DNA of 64,000 bases from Flavobacterium sp. HBTb2-11-1 (GTDB taxonomy: Bacteria > Bacteroidota > Bacteroidia > Flavobacteriales > Flavobacteriaceae). The stretch is from NCBI RefSeq assembly GCF_009826975.1, contig NZ_WUMO01000005.1, forward strand, positions 310,001 to 374,000, written 5' to 3'. Shown here one piece after another: positions 1 to 9,709 of the stretch (the stretch's first letter is position 1; each line of letters begins with the position of its first letter). A program made the position numbers and the translations under genes. The notes beneath the pieces were generated by a model. The model worked only from the letters and a program-made list of their open reading frames with translations, was not told the DNA's origin and did not search any database.

Positions 1-530
1 TATCTTTTGGGATAATAATCAATTTTGATATAGACTTTTTTGTTGTCTTCAGAAAAAATAGGAACTGATAAAATAATGAAGTTTTCGTCTTTTTCTGCTT
101 GAAAAACTGAAATTGTTTTTACCTTTCTGCTGACTGTTTTGGGTAATGTATATTCTAAAAAGCAATTATTTTGTTTGACAAAATTTATTGAATCATTGAG
201 GTTAAAAAACTTTTTCCCATTTAAATTTACCTCAAGAAGGTTTTCAATATAGATTTCAGCATTTTCAAAAATTTTTGGGCCAATCCTGGGAAGCTTTACA
301 GTTTTTATTTTTTTTGTTGAATCGGTATATAAACTTTCTGTGTTGATTTTGAGTTTTCTGAGACTAATGCAAAACGTATATGAATTTTTATAATTCTCTA
401 TATATTTTTGTTGGAAAAGGGTTTCTACAATTTTATCAGTTTCAATCTTTCTAATCTTTTCATTATTAGTGCAATCATTTTTACTGCATCCAAATAGGAT
501 TAAAATTAGAAAGATTGTGATTTTTTTCAT
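1..530 (-). CDS. Lipoprotein of unknown function, C-terminus cut by window edge
   Basis: An open frame runs on the minus strand from the ATG at 530 to the window edge without a stop, giving 176 complete codons. The first residues, MKKITIFLILILFGCSK, are a lipoprotein signal with the lipobox Cys at residue 15, so the product is probably anchored in the envelope. The rest is Lys/Asn/Ile-rich with several short beta-like stretches and no motif I recognise. It starts 30 bases downstream of the rimK-like gene on the same strand, so the two may be cotranscribed. The frame and lipobox are directly visible; the function is unknown and the C-terminus lies outside the window. Confidence 0.8.
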   Translation of the reverse strand, partial: MKKITIFLILILFGCSKNDCTNNEKIRKIETDKIVETLFQQKYIENYKNSYTFCISLRKLKINTESLYTDSTKKIKTVKLPRIGPKIFENAEIYIENLLEVNLNGKKFFNLNDSINFVKQNNCFLEYTLPKTVSRKVKTISVFQAEKDENFIILSVPIFSEDNKKVYIKIDYYPKR

Positions 531-559
531 AAATGGAGTGTTGAAAAAGACTAAATTAA

Positions 560-1927
560 TTATAATTTAAAATTCTTTTCAATAGCTCTAATCATTTCTC
601 CGGCCACATCTTTGTTGGTTGCGCCTTCAATTCCTTCAAGACCTGGGGAAGAGTTTACTTCAAGCAATAACGGACCTTTAGAAGAGCGAATAATATCAAC
701 ACCCGCAACTTTTAGATCCATTGCTTTTGCCGCTTTAATGGCAATCTTTTTCTCTTCAGGAGTAATTTTAATAACAGATGCCGTTCCGCCAAGGTGAATG
801 TTTGCTCTAAATTCGCCAGGCATAGCCTCACGTTGGATCGCAGCAACTACTTTTCCGTCAATCACAAAACAGCGAATATCTTTTCCGTTGGCTTCTTTAA
901 TGAATTCCTGAACCAAAATGTTGGCATTTAAACTTTTGAAAGCATTGATAACACTTTCTGCAGCTTTTTTTGTTTCAGCCAAAACGACACCTTTTCCCTG
1001 TGTTCCTTCTAATAATTTTACAATTAAAGGTGAACCGCCAACCATTTTAATTAAATTGTCTGTATCAAGCGGAGAATTGGCAAATCCAGTAGTTGGAATA
1101 TCGATTCCGCTATTCAGTAATAATTGTAAAGAATATAGTTTGTCTCGAGATTGAGTTATAGCTGTTGCTGAATTTAAAACAAAAACTTTCAATGCTTCAA
1201 ACTGGCGTGTTAAAGCACAACCGTAAAAAGTAATGCTCGGACGAATTCTTGGAATAATAGCATCAAATTCGTTTAGAATTTTTCCGCCTCTGTAATGAAT
1301 CTCAGGTTTCTTGGCGTCCAATTTCATGTAGCATTCCTTAATATTTAAGAAATGCATTTCGTGACCGCGCATTTCGCCGGCTTCCATAATTCTTTTATTG
1401 CTATACAATTCTGGATTGCTGGCCAAAAGACCAATTCGCAAACCGGTTTTTGCTTTTTCTGAGTTTTGATATAATTCTTTTAAAGATTCTGCTGTAGGCT
1501 GTCCTAAAAGGTATTTTTGTTCAGGATCTACTAAAACCCTTCCGCTCATAGCTTCGCGTCCTAAAAGCATTCTGAAACCCATAGAATCGCGATTAGTCAA
1601 AGTCATTTCGATTGGCCATTTGGCATCGCCAATTTTCAAGCTGGTTTGGATCACATAACGATGTTCTCTAAAACCGCTCGAGCTTTTTACAATTCGCTTG
1701 TCGACCAAAGGTGCTTCACAATGAATAATGGTTTTGATATTATTCTGAATCGGATTAATGTCGAATTTAACCCAATTAGCATCATTTTTTATAAAAGGCG
1801 CTATGTTTAAAGCGTGCATTGCCGAAGTTTTGGCACCAGAATCTACACGAGCTTTAATTGTCGGGATTCCTAGTTCTGGAAATGAGCACCATTCTTCGCT
1901 GCCTAAAATGACTTTGTTTTGAAGCAT
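560..1927 (-). CDS. rimK: Fused RimB-like retropepsin domain and RimK-like ATP-grasp glutamate ligase
   Basis: This 455-residue protein has two parts. Residues about 1-145 resemble the retropepsin-like 'ATP-dependent zinc protease' family (RimB-like), with the aspartyl-protease-type motif DSGAKTS at 29-35 and a second conserved stretch MLLGREAM at 120-127. Residues about 162-455 are a RimK-type ATP-grasp ligase, with the nucleotide-binding stretch [14 protein letters not shown] near 305-318 and a metal-binding end [10 protein letters not shown]. RimK proteins add glutamates to the C-terminus of ribosomal protein S6; RimB proteins are reported to oppose this. Having both in one chain suggests a self-contained modifying and trimming enzyme. 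The S6 substrate is inferred from the family; other glutamate or amino-acid ligations are possible. Confidence 0.9.
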   Translation of the reverse strand: MLQNKVILGSEEWCSFPELGIPTIKARVDSGAKTSAMHALNIAPFIKNDANWVKFDINPIQNNIKTIIHCEAPLVDKRIVKSSSGFREHRYVIQTSLKIGDAKWPIEMTLTNRDSMGFRMLLGREAMSGRVLVDPEQKYLLGQPTAESLKELYQNSEKAKTGLRIGLLASNPELYSNKRIMEAGEMRGHEMHFLNIKECYMKLDAKKPEIHYRGGKILNEFDAIIPRIRPSITFYGCALTRQFEALKVFVLNSATAITQSRDKLYSLQLLLNSGIDIPTTGFANSPLDTDNLIKMVGGSPLIVKLLEGTQGKGVVLAETKKAAESVINAFKSLNANILVQEFIKEANGKDIRCFVIDGKVVAAIQREAMPGEFRANIHLGGTASVIKITPEEKKIAIKAAKAMDLKVAGVDIIRSSKGPLLLEVNSSPGLEGIEGATNKDVAGEMIRAIEKNFKL

Positions 1928-1956
1928 ATTTTGTTTTTTATTATAGAATTTAAATT

Positions 1957-1964
1957 CAAAAATA
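1957..1964 (-). promoter_or_regulatory. Candidate -7 element of the rimK-like gene
   Basis: On the minus strand this reads TATTTTTG, a full match to the Bacteroidota -7 consensus TAnnTTTG, about 30 bases upstream of the start codon at 1927. No good -33 TTTG sits at the usual distance, so only half of the promoter is supported. Confidence 0.35.
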
Positions 1965-2000
1965 GCTATTTGCTTTTACTAAAGATAGTGATTTTTAATA

Positions 2001-2036
2001 AAAAAAATACCCGTTATGTTATGAAAACGTAACGGG
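2001..2036 (-). terminator. Intrinsic terminator after clpC
   Basis: An 11-bp stem (2010-2020 with 2026-2036, one G-T wobble) with a 5-base loop is followed on the minus strand by a run of T from the A-tract at 2001-2008. It lies 32 bases beyond the clpC stop and so should end clpC transcription before the rimK-like gene. Confidence 0.75.
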
Positions 2037-2067
2037 CATATTATGAATATTATAAATTTTGAATAAT

Positions 2068-4614
2068 TTATTGATTCGTTGGCTCTTCAGCTTTATGAAT
2101 TTCTACTGATAATTCTTGTGAATCATCTTTTAGGTCCATCATGATTTCGTCACCAGAATGAATTTTTGAAGTGATGATTTCTTCTGCTAATAAATCTTCA
2201 ACATATTTCTGAATTGCTCTTTTCAGCGGTCTAGCTCCAAACTGTTTGTCAAAACCTTTTTCGGCAATAAACGCTTTTGCTTTGTCTGTTAAGCTTAATT
2301 TGTAGCCTAACTCTGCAATACGAGAATATAGTTTTTTCAATTCGATTTCGATAATCAAATCGATATCAGCTTTTTCTAGAGCGTTGAATACAATTACGTC
2401 ATCAATTCTGTTTAAGAACTCAGGAGCAAAAGTTTTTTTCAATGCATTTTCGATAATGCTTTTTGAATTTTCATCGGCCTGAGCTGTTCTTGCAGCAGTT
2501 CCGAATCCAACACCTTGTCCGAAATCTTTCAATTGGCGTGCACCAACGTTAGATGTCATTATAATGATAGTGTTTTTAAAGTCAATTTTACGACCTAAAC
2601 TATCTGTCAAATATCCGTCATCTAAAACCTGAAGCATCATATTGAATACATCTGGGTGTGCTTTTTCGATCTCATCTAAAAGAACTACACAGTAAGGTTT
2701 TCTGCGAACTTTTTCAGTCAATTGACCGCCTTCTTCGTACCCGACGTATCCTGGAGGCGCTCCAACTAAACGAGAAATCGCAAATTTCTCCATGTATTCG
2801 CTCATATCAATACGAACTAAAGCATCTTCAGAATCAAACAATTCTTTTGCTAAAACTTTAGCCAATTGCGTTTTACCAACACCAGTCTGACCTAAGAAAA
2901 TGAATGAACCAATTGGTTTGTTCGGATCTTTAAGACCAGCTCTGTTGCGTTGGATAGAACGAGCGATTTTAAGAACGGCTTCGTTTTGACCAATTACTTT
3001 ATTCTGAATCAATTCAGGCAATTGAGCCAATTTGTTGCTTTCTGTTTGAGCAATTCTATTTACAGGAATTCCAGTCATCATAGAAACAACATCGGCTACA
3101 TTATCTTCTGTAACTTCAATTCTATTGTTTTTAGAATCTTCTTCCCATTGTTCTTGTGCTAAAGCAAGATCTTTTTCGATACGTTTTTCATCATCGCGAA
3201 GTTTGGCTGCTTCTTCATATTTTTGTTTTTTAACAACCATATTTTTCATTTCGCGAACTTCTTCCAGCTGACGTTCTAAATCCAAAATTTGTTTCGGAAC
3301 ATCAATGTTGGTGATGTGTACGCGAGAACCAGCCTCATCCATAGCATCGATAGCTTTGTCTGGTAAGAAACGCTCAGACATATATCTGTTTGTTAACTTA
3401 ACGCAAGCCTCAATAGCTTCCGGAGTGTAAGTTACGTTGTGGTGATCTTCGTATTTATCTTTTACGTTATTCAAAATAGCGATTGTTTCTTCAACAGAAG
3501 TTGGTTCAACGATTACTTTTTGGAAACGTCTCTCTAAAGCACCATCTTTTTCAATATATTGTCTGTACTCGTCAAGAGTAGTAGCGCCAATACATTGTAT
3601 CTCACCTCTAGCTAATGCAGGTTTGAACATGTTTGAAGCATCAAGCGAACCTGTTGCTCCGCCAGCTCCTACAATAGTATGGATCTCATCTATAAAAAGA
3701 ATAATATCATCGTTTTTCTCAAGCTCATTCATTACGGCTTTCATTCTTTCTTCAAATTGTCCTCTGTATTTAGTTCCGGCAACTAAGCTTGCAAGATCTA
3801 AAGTAACAACACGTTTATGGAAAAGAATACGAGATACTTTCTTTTGGATAATACGTAAAGCAAGTCCTTCTGCAATAGCAGATTTACCAACTCCAGGTTC
3901 TCCAATAAGAAGCGGATTGTTCTTTTTTCTACGGCTTAAAATTTGCGATACACGCTCAATTTCTTTTTCTCGTCCGACAACAGGGTCTAATTTTCCCTCT
4001 TCAGCCATTTCTGTTAAATCTCTCCCAAAATTATCTAAAACTGGAGTCTTAGATTTTTTGTTTGACTTATTGGCGGGATTATTAAAACTGCTTTCTTTTA
4101 GACTGTCATCTTGTCCTGAATCGTCATTGTACGATTCGTTTCTTGGCAAGTTTTCTAAGAATTCTTCTTCGTTTGGAGTCATATTTAAGTACTGTTCTTT
4201 AGCCACATCATAATCTATTTTTAGTTTATTAAGCAGCTTGGTTGTTGGATCGTTTTCGTTTCTCAAGATACATAACAGCAAATGTGCCGTGCTAATTGAT
4301 GAACTTTGAAATACTTTTGCTTCTAGAAAAGTGGTCTTCAGGGCTCTTTCGGCCTGTCGGGTAAGATGAAGGTTTTTCTTTTCTGCATTTACTTCAACGC
4401 TCAGGTTGGCAGGGCTTAGTATTTCTACTTTTCTGCGTAAATGATCTAAATCGACAGCTAGGTTATTAAGTATATGAATAGCTTTTCCGTTACCATCTCT
4501 CAAAATACCTAGCATAAGATGTTCTGTACCAATAAAGTCGTGCCCTAGACGTAGAGCCTCTTCTTTACTGTACGTAATTACATCTTTTACTCTTGGTGAA
4601 AAATTATCATCCAT
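2068..4614 (-). CDS. clpC: ClpC, AAA+ unfoldase subunit of the Clp protease
   Basis: An 848-residue class I Clp/Hsp100 ATPase that unfolds proteins and feeds them to ClpP in the cytoplasm. In order: two N-terminal Clp repeats (about 1-145), an acidic/Lys-rich linker (150-195), the first AAA+ module with Walker A GEPGVGKS at 238-245, a ClpC-type M domain with a UVR-like coiled segment (about 445-490), the second AAA+ module with Walker A GQTGVGKT at 575-582, and a C-terminal D2-small domain. The UVR-like M domain and full length separate it from ClpA and ClpB. It is divergent from gyrA across a 258-base gap. Confidence 0.96.
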   Translation of the reverse strand: MDDNFSPRVKDVITYSKEEALRLGHDFIGTEHLMLGILRDGNGKAIHILNNLAVDLDHLRRKVEILSPANLSVEVNAEKKNLHLTRQAERALKTTFLEAKVFQSSSISTAHLLLCILRNENDPTTKLLNKLKIDYDVAKEQYLNMTPNEEEFLENLPRNESYNDDSGQDDSLKESSFNNPANKSNKKSKTPVLDNFGRDLTEMAEEGKLDPVVGREKEIERVSQILSRRKKNNPLLIGEPGVGKSAIAEGLALRIIQKKVSRILFHKRVVTLDLASLVAGTKYRGQFEERMKAVMNELEKNDDIILFIDEIHTIVGAGGATGSLDASNMFKPALARGEIQCIGATTLDEYRQYIEKDGALERRFQKVIVEPTSVEETIAILNNVKDKYEDHHNVTYTPEAIEACVKLTNRYMSERFLPDKAIDAMDEAGSRVHITNIDVPKQILDLERQLEEVREMKNMVVKKQKYEEAAKLRDDEKRIEKDLALAQEQWEEDSKNNRIEVTEDNVADVVSMMTGIPVNRIAQTESNKLAQLPELIQNKVIGQNEAVLKIARSIQRNRAGLKDPNKPIGSFIFLGQTGVGKTQLAKVLAKELFDSEDALVRIDMSEYMEKFAISRLVGAPPGYVGYEEGGQLTEKVRRKPYCVVLLDEIEKAHPDVFNMMLQVLDDGYLTDSLGRKIDFKNTIIIMTSNVGARQLKDFGQGVGFGTAARTAQADENSKSIIENALKKTFAPEFLNRIDDVIVFNALEKADIDLIIEIELKKLYSRIAELGYKLSLTDKAKAFIAEKGFDKQFGARPLKRAIQKYVEDLLAEEIITSKIHSGDEIMMDLKDDSQELSVEIHKAEEPTNQ

Positions 4615-4632
4615 AATATATAATTGGTATTG

Positions 4633-4664
4633 TAAATTTAGTGAATTACAGTTTTAAAAACAAA
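4633..4664 (-). promoter_or_regulatory. Candidate clpC promoter
   Basis: On the minus strand a TTTG (4664-4661) is followed by 20 bases and then TAAATTTA (4640-4633), close to the Bacteroidota consensus TTTG / TAnnTTTG. The start codon is 19 bases further on. The last base of the -7 element deviates from consensus. Confidence 0.45.
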
Positions 4665-4823
4665 AACCGTACCCATCGACATCTCCTGTCAGCTAATAGA
4701 CGAAAAAAAAGGCAATAAAAGCGTTAAAAAACGTTTAATTTATTAACTAAAAGCCAAAATAAAGTTGTTAATAAATCATTGAAATAAGTGTAAGGAAATA
4801 GCTGAAAAAATTTCAAAAAAACG

Positions 4824-4831
4824 TATCTTGG
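4824..4831 (+). promoter_or_regulatory. Weak candidate -7 element for gyrA
   Basis: TATCTTGG matches TAnnTTTG at all but one position and lies 41 bases before the gyrA start. No convincing -33 element is seen upstream. Confidence 0.25.
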
Positions 4832-4872
4832 CACGCTTTGAAAACTAATATAATTATTTAATATAACAACTT

Positions 4873-7518
4873 ATGTCTGAAGGAGAAAAGTTAATTCCTA
4901 TTAACATAGAGGATGAAATGAAGTCAGCTTACATCGATTATTCGATGTCAGTAATTGTATCGAGAGCACTTCCTGATGTTAGAGATGGCTTGAAACCAGT
5001 GCATCGAAGAGTTCTTTACGGAATGTATGATTTAGGTGTAACATCAAGATCTGCCCACAAAAAGTCTGCGAGAATTGTAGGGGAGGTTCTGGGTAAGTAT
5101 CACCCACACGGTGATACCTCTGTTTACGATGCAATGGTGCGTATGGCGCAGGAATGGAGTATGCGTTATTTATTAGTTGACGGACAGGGTAACTTTGGTT
5201 CTGTCGATGGAGACAGTCCTGCAGCAATGCGTTATACTGAGGCCAGAATGCGTAAAATTTCTGAAGAGATTATGGCCGATATCGAAAAAGAAACAGTTGA
5301 TTTTCAATTGAACTTTGACGATACAATATATGAGCCAAAAGTAATGCCAACAAGAGTTCCAACTTTATTAGTAAATGGAGCAACAGGTATTGCAGTTGGT
5401 ATGGCGACAAACATGCCGCCACACAATTTAACTGAAGTTATCAATGGTACTTTGGCGTATCTTGATAATAATGATATTGAAGTTGATGAGTTAATGACTC
5501 ATATTAAAGCTCCAGATTTTCCAACTGGAGGTATTATTTATGGATACGAAGGTGTTCGTGAAGCTTTTAAAACGGGTAGAGGACGTATTGTAATGCGTGC
5601 TAAAGTTGGTTTTGAAGAGGTTGACGGAAGAGAATGCATCATCGTAACTGAAATTCCATACCAAGTTAATAAAGCCGAAATGATCAAACGTACGGCTGAT
5701 TTGGTTAATGAGAAAAAAATCGAAGGTATTGCCAATATCCGTGACGAGTCGGATAGAAGCGGTATGCGTATCGTTTATATCTTAAAACGTGATGCTACGC
5801 CAAACGTAGTTTTAAATACTTTATACAAATACACTCAGTTACAGTCTTCTTTCAGTGTAAATAATATTGCATTAGTAAAAGGACGCCCTCAATTGCTGAA
5901 TCTGAAAGATATGATTCACTACTTTATTGAGCACCGTCATGATGTAGTAGTGAGAAGAACTCAATTCGAATTGCGTAAAGCAGAAGAAAGAGCGCATATC
6001 TTAGAAGGATTAATCATTGCTTCTGACAATATCGACGAAGTAATTGCGTTAATTAGAGGGTCTAAAAACACAGATGAAGCAAGAGAGAAATTAATCGAGA
6101 GATTTAAATTGTCAGATATTCAGGCTCGTGCAATTGTTGAGATGCGTTTGCGTCAGTTGACAGGTCTGGAGCAAGATAAATTAAGAGCTGAGTTTGAAGA
6201 GTTAATGAAGTTAATCGAGCACTTAAAAGCTTTATTAGCAGATGTTAATTTAAGAATCGAATTAATTAAAGAAGAACTTACAGAAATTCGCGATAAATAC
6301 GGTGACGATCGCCGTTCTCAAATAGAGTATTCTGGAGGTGATGTAAGTATTGAAGATTTGATTGCTGACGAAAATGTAGTGATTACTATTTCGCATGCAG
6401 GTTATATCAAGCGTACCAACTTATCTGAGTACAAAACTCAAAATAGAGGTGGGGTTGGACAGAAGAGTGCTGGAACAAGAGATCAAGATTTCTTAGAGCA
6501 CATGTTCGTGGCAACAAACCACCAATATATGATGTTCTTTACCCAAAAAGGAAAATGTTTCTGGATGCGTGTTTATGAAATTCCAGAAGGAAGCAAAACG
6601 GCAAAAGGTAGAGCAATTCAGAACTTGGTAAATATTGAAAGCGATGATAAAGTAAAAGCTTTCATTTGTACACAAGACTTAAAAGACAAAGATTATATCA
6701 ATACGCATAATCTTGTAATGGTGACAAAACAAGGTCAGGTGAAGAAAACTTCTTTAGAGAAATATTCTAAACCAAGAGCGAATGGAGTTGCTGCAATTAC
6801 AATTAAAGAAGGCGATGAGTTAATTGGAGCTCAGTTGACAAACGGAGAAAGCCAAATTATCTTAGCAGTTAAATCTGGTAAATTGGTTCGTTTTGAAGAA
6901 ACTAAAACACGTCCGATGGGAAGAACAGCTTCTGGAGTTCGTGGAATTACTTTAAAAGACGAAACTGATGAAGTAATCGGAATGGTTACGGTTGATAAAA
7001 ACGATATTTCTACATCTCAAATCTTAGTTGTAACTGAAAATGGATACGGAAAACGTACGAAATTGGTTGATGACGATGGAGAAGATGTGTACAGAATTAC
7101 AAACCGTGGAGGTAAAGGGGTTAAAACGCTTAATATCACGGAGAAAACGGGTAAACTGATTTCTATCAATGCGGTTACAGATGCAGACGATTTAATGATT
7201 ATTAATAAGTCTGGATTGACTATCAGAATGGCAATTGAAGACTTACGTGTTATGGGACGTGCTACTCAAGGTGTTAGATTAATTAACCTTAAAGGTAAAG
7301 ACTCTATCGCTGCCGTTACAACAGTAATGAAAGACGATGCAGAAGAAGTAGAAGTAGATGAAGACGGAAACGTAATCGAATCAACAATCGAGAGAGTGAA
7401 ACCGGATATGGAAGTTCTTGAAGATGACGGAACTGCAGAAGAGGATGACGACTCTGATGATGAAGAAGTAGAAGATGAAGACGATGCCGAGGCAGAGGAT
7501 GAAGATTCTGAAGAATAA
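4873..7518 (+). CDS. gyrA: DNA gyrase subunit A
   Basis: This 881-residue type II topoisomerase subunit cuts and rejoins DNA during negative supercoiling together with GyrB. The catalytic tyrosine is Tyr121 ([10 protein letters not shown]). The quinolone-resistance region reads [10 protein letters not shown] at about 77-86, with Thr where E. coli has Ser83. The C-terminal beta-pinwheel begins near 500. A GyrA-box-like QNRGGVGQ lies near 522-529 and NRGGKG near 745. The last 40 or so residues are almost entirely Asp/Glu, an acidic tail. The next gene follows after 38 bases on the same strand. ParC is the main alternative, but the N-terminus is typical of Flavobacterium GyrA. Confidence 0.95.
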   Translation: MSEGEKLIPINIEDEMKSAYIDYSMSVIVSRALPDVRDGLKPVHRRVLYGMYDLGVTSRSAHKKSARIVGEVLGKYHPHGDTSVYDAMVRMAQEWSMRYLLVDGQGNFGSVDGDSPAAMRYTEARMRKISEEIMADIEKETVDFQLNFDDTIYEPKVMPTRVPTLLVNGATGIAVGMATNMPPHNLTEVINGTLAYLDNNDIEVDELMTHIKAPDFPTGGIIYGYEGVREAFKTGRGRIVMRAKVGFEEVDGRECIIVTEIPYQVNKAEMIKRTADLVNEKKIEGIANIRDESDRSGMRIVYILKRDATPNVVLNTLYKYTQLQSSFSVNNIALVKGRPQLLNLKDMIHYFIEHRHDVVVRRTQFELRKAEERAHILEGLIIASDNIDEVIALIRGSKNTDEAREKLIERFKLSDIQARAIVEMRLRQLTGLEQDKLRAEFEELMKLIEHLKALLADVNLRIELIKEELTEIRDKYGDDRRSQIEYSGGDVSIEDLIADENVVITISHAGYIKRTNLSEYKTQNRGGVGQKSAGTRDQDFLEHMFVATNHQYMMFFTQKGKCFWMRVYEIPEGSKTAKGRAIQNLVNIESDDKVKAFICTQDLKDKDYINTHNLVMVTKQGQVKKTSLEKYSKPRANGVAAITIKEGDELIGAQLTNGESQIILAVKSGKLVRFEETKTRPMGRTASGVRGITLKDETDEVIGMVTVDKNDISTSQILVVTENGYGKRTKLVDDDGEDVYRITNRGGKGVKTLNITEKTGKLISINAVTDADDLMIINKSGLTIRMAIEDLRVMGRATQGVRLINLKGKDSIAAVTTVMKDDAEEVEVDEDGNVIESTIERVKPDMEVLEDDGTAEEDDDSDDEEVEDEDDAEAEDEDSEE

Positions 7519-7556
7519 GTAAAAAAACAAAAAATTAAATACAAACAAATATCATT

Positions 7557-8825
7557 ATGAAAAGTAAATATGTAATACTTGCATCAGCATTACTGATCTC
7601 TGTAGCTACGTTTGCTCAAAAAGATCAAATTAAGAATGCTGAAAAAGCTTTAAAAGGCGGAGATGCACAAGGTGCTCTTGCACAATTGAAAGATGCTGAA
7701 AGCTTAATTGCAAATGCTAAAGATACAGAACAAGCACAATACTATTTCGTTCAAGGAAATGCTTTTCTGGAGCTTGCAAACAAAAAAGTAGAGGAAAGTA
7801 AAAATTTGTTAGCAGCGGCAGACAGTTACAAAAAATTAATTGATGTGGAAAAAGCTTCTGGAAAACAGAAATATTCTACTCAAGCTGCAGCATCAATCAC
7901 TAACATTAAAGGATTGTTGATTAATTCTGCAATTGCTGATACACAAGCAAACAAACATGCTGATGGTGCGAAGAAATTGTATGAGGCATATGAATTGGAC
8001 AAAAAAGATACGATTAACTTGTATTATGCGGCGTCAACAGCTGTAAACTCACAAGATTTTGATCTTGCTTTGCCAATGTATGAAGAGTTGAAAAAATTAA
8101 ATTTTTCTGGAAAAGGAACTTTATACTTGGCTGTAAACAAAGCTAACGGTAATGAAGATAACTTTGCTAATGCTAAAGATAGAGATGTGGCTATTAAATT
8201 AGGAACTCACGAAAAACCTAAAACGGAGGCAATTCCTTCTAAAAGAGGTGAAATCTACAAAAATTTAGCTTTAATCTTAGTTCAAAAAGGACGTACAGAG
8301 GATGCTAAAAAAGCAATCGCTGATGCTAGAAAAGCAAATCCAGAAGATTCTTCTTTAATCTTGACAGAAGCGAACTTGTATTTAGAGACTAAAGATTACG
8401 ACATGTACAAAAAATTAGTTGGTGAGGCTCTGCAAAAAGATCCAAACAATGCTGATTTGGTGTTCAATTTAGGAGTAATCAGTGCTGGAGCTAAGAACAA
8501 TGCCGATGCTGAAAAATATTACTTAAAAGCAATTGAAATTAATCCTGATTACACAAATGCTTATTTAAATCTTGCTGCTTTAAAATTAGAAGCTGAAAAA
8601 CCAATCATTGACGAGATGAACAAATTGGGAACTTCTGCTAAAGACATGAAACGTTACGATGTGTTAAAAGCGCAAAGAGAAGCTGTTTTCAAAGGAGTTA
8701 TTCCATACCTTAAAAAAGCGAACGAATTAGATCCTAAAAACGAAGATGTTTCTAAAACATTATTAGGAGTTTACAACGCTCTTGAAATGACTGCAGAAGC
8801 TAAAGCTTTAAAAGCAAAAATGTAA
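7557..8825 (+). CDS. Secreted tetratricopeptide-repeat protein
   Basis: A 422-residue protein beginning with a Sec signal peptide (MKSKYVILASALLISVATFAQ), so it is probably periplasmic. The remainder is alpha-helical, with TPR-like 34-residue units that are clearest at about 225-345, including the ADAEKYYLKAIEINPDYTNA unit. TPR arrays scaffold protein complexes; the partner is unknown. It lies 38 bases after gyrA with no terminator between, so cotranscription with gyrA is likely although the functions look unrelated. A strong hairpin follows its stop. Confidence 0.85.
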   Translation: MKSKYVILASALLISVATFAQKDQIKNAEKALKGGDAQGALAQLKDAESLIANAKDTEQAQYYFVQGNAFLELANKKVEESKNLLAAADSYKKLIDVEKASGKQKYSTQAAASITNIKGLLINSAIADTQANKHADGAKKLYEAYELDKKDTINLYYAASTAVNSQDFDLALPMYEELKKLNFSGKGTLYLAVNKANGNEDNFANAKDRDVAIKLGTHEKPKTEAIPSKRGEIYKNLALILVQKGRTEDAKKAIADARKANPEDSSLILTEANLYLETKDYDMYKKLVGEALQKDPNNADLVFNLGVISAGAKNNADAEKYYLKAIEINPDYTNAYLNLAALKLEAEKPIIDEMNKLGTSAKDMKRYDVLKAQREAVFKGVIPYLKKANELDPKNEDVSKTLLGVYNALEMTAEAKALKAKM

Positions 8826-8842
8826 TTATTAGCTTTTGAAAA

Positions 8843-8877
8843 TAAAAAAAACATCCGCCTCGGCGGATGTTTTTTTT
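8843..8877. terminator. Bidirectional terminator between the TPR gene and the OsmC gene
   Basis: ACATCCGCC (8851-8859) pairs with GGCGGATGT (8862-8870) across a 2-base loop and is flanked by an A run on the left and a T run on the right. It can therefore end transcription from both convergent genes. Confidence 0.9.
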
Positions 8878-8883
8878 ATGCCT

Positions 8884-9303
8884 TTAGCTGATTAATTCAG
8901 CAGATAAAGTGATAGTTGTATTTAGCAATTTTGAAATCGGACAAATTTCTTTTGCTTTAGCTGCTGTTGAAGCAAACTGCTCAGCAGAAATGGAAGGAAC
9001 TTTACCTTTTAAATCCAAATGAATTAAAGTGATTGTTCCATCTTCAAAAGTTACTGTAGCTTCTGTAGTTAAATCATCAGCTGTAAAGCCAGCTTCGTTA
9101 AGTAAAAAGCTTAATTGCATCGTAAAACAGCCAGAATGAGCTGCAGCTACTAATTCTTCTGGATTTGTTCCAACACCATCTGCAAATCTTGTTTTAAAAG
9201 ACAGTTGTGCGTTATCTAAAGTTGTACTTTGCGTACTAATTGTTCCTTTTCCTTCCATACCGGTTCCTTTCCAGTTGGCGTGTGCTTTTCTTGTAAATTT
9301 CAT
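8884..9303 (-). CDS. OsmC/Ohr family protein
   Basis: A 139-residue protein of the OsmC family, cytoplasmic thiol peroxidases that remove organic hydroperoxides. The two conserved cysteine regions are visible: AAHSGCFTMQLS near 53-64 and EICPISKLL near 118-126. The order and spacing fit the OsmC subgroup rather than Ohr, and the length is normal. It is a single gene facing the TPR gene across a shared terminator, with a good -7 element upstream. The peroxidase role is inferred from the family. Confidence 0.9.
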   Translation of the reverse strand: MKFTRKAHANWKGTGMEGKGTISTQSTTLDNAQLSFKTRFADGVGTNPEELVAAAHSGCFTMQLSFLLNEAGFTADDLTTEATVTFEDGTITLIHLDLKGKVPSISAEQFASTAAKAKEICPISKLLNTTITLSAELIS

Positions 9304-9367
9304 ATTCTTATTATTTAAAAATTAGTATTAAATGTTATTCGTTTGAAGTTAATGAATAGTGGTAACT

Positions 9368-9375
9368 CAAATATA
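9368..9375 (-). promoter_or_regulatory. Candidate -7 element of the osmC-like gene
   Basis: The minus strand reads TATATTTG, an exact TAnnTTTG match, 65 bases upstream of the start codon at 9303. The -33 region is weak. Confidence 0.4.
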
Positions 9376-9467
9376 ATCAATATTTTGCAGAATAATTTTA
9401 TGAAATTTAATTGTATTGTTAAGTTTTAGGTTTAGGTTGGATTGAGTTTTAACCGCAAAGTGCACAA

Positions 9468-9485
9468 TCCCGATAGCTATCGGGA
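9468..9485. repeat. Perfect 18-base palindrome TCCCGATAGCTATCGGGA
   Basis: An 18-base perfect palindrome inside a gene-free stretch of 406 bases (9304-9709). It interrupts a run of CGCAAAG-type repeats (ACCGCAAAGTGCACAA before, TACGCAAAGAATGCAAAG after), as though inserted there. An identical copy lies at 28707-28724. Besides this, the stretch holds the -7 element at 9368 and the long hairpin at 9642; nothing else in it looks coding. Confidence 0.8.
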
Positions 9486-9641
9486 TACGCAAAGAATGCA
9501 AAGTTTTTAAGTTTGTCCTAGGATTTGTAATCTTTGTCAAAGTTTGCATCATCATAGTAAGACAACGCTATGTGAACTTGTGGTTAAAAAAAAAGACACA
9601 ATGATTGTCATTGTATCTTTTTAAATTATAAAAAAAAAATA

Positions 9642-9687
9642 AAATTCCAAATTCCAATTAAGCATTGTTAATTGGAATTTGGAATTT
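9642..9687. terminator. 20-bp perfect hairpin built from an AATTCCAA repeat, likely terminator
   Basis: Bases 9642-9661 pair perfectly with 9668-9687 around the loop GCATTG. The stem consists of the repeat AATTCCAAATTCCAATT. It lies 22 bases beyond the stop of the DUF349 gene on the minus strand and is followed in that direction by T-rich DNA, so it probably terminates that gene. A related imperfect hairpin lies at 30067-30114. Confidence 0.7.
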
Positions 9688-9709
9688 AAAAAATTGGAAT
9701 TTCAACTGT

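Noticed and set aside
3623-4213. 196-codon plus-strand ORF opposite clpC
   Set aside because: It lies wholly antisense to a highly conserved gene and has a Ser/Phe-rich composition typical of shadow frames.
7266-7544. Serine-rich minus-strand ORF of 92 codons opposite the gyrA end
   Set aside because: It is the antisense reading of the Asp/Glu-rich gyrA tail, which turns into Ser codons on the other strand. Low complexity and complete overlap show it is a shadow.
9367-9555. 62-codon minus-strand ORF in the 406-base gap
   Set aside because: It is made of CGCAAAG repeats and the TCCCGATAGCTATCGGGA palindrome; it has no start context or conserved features.
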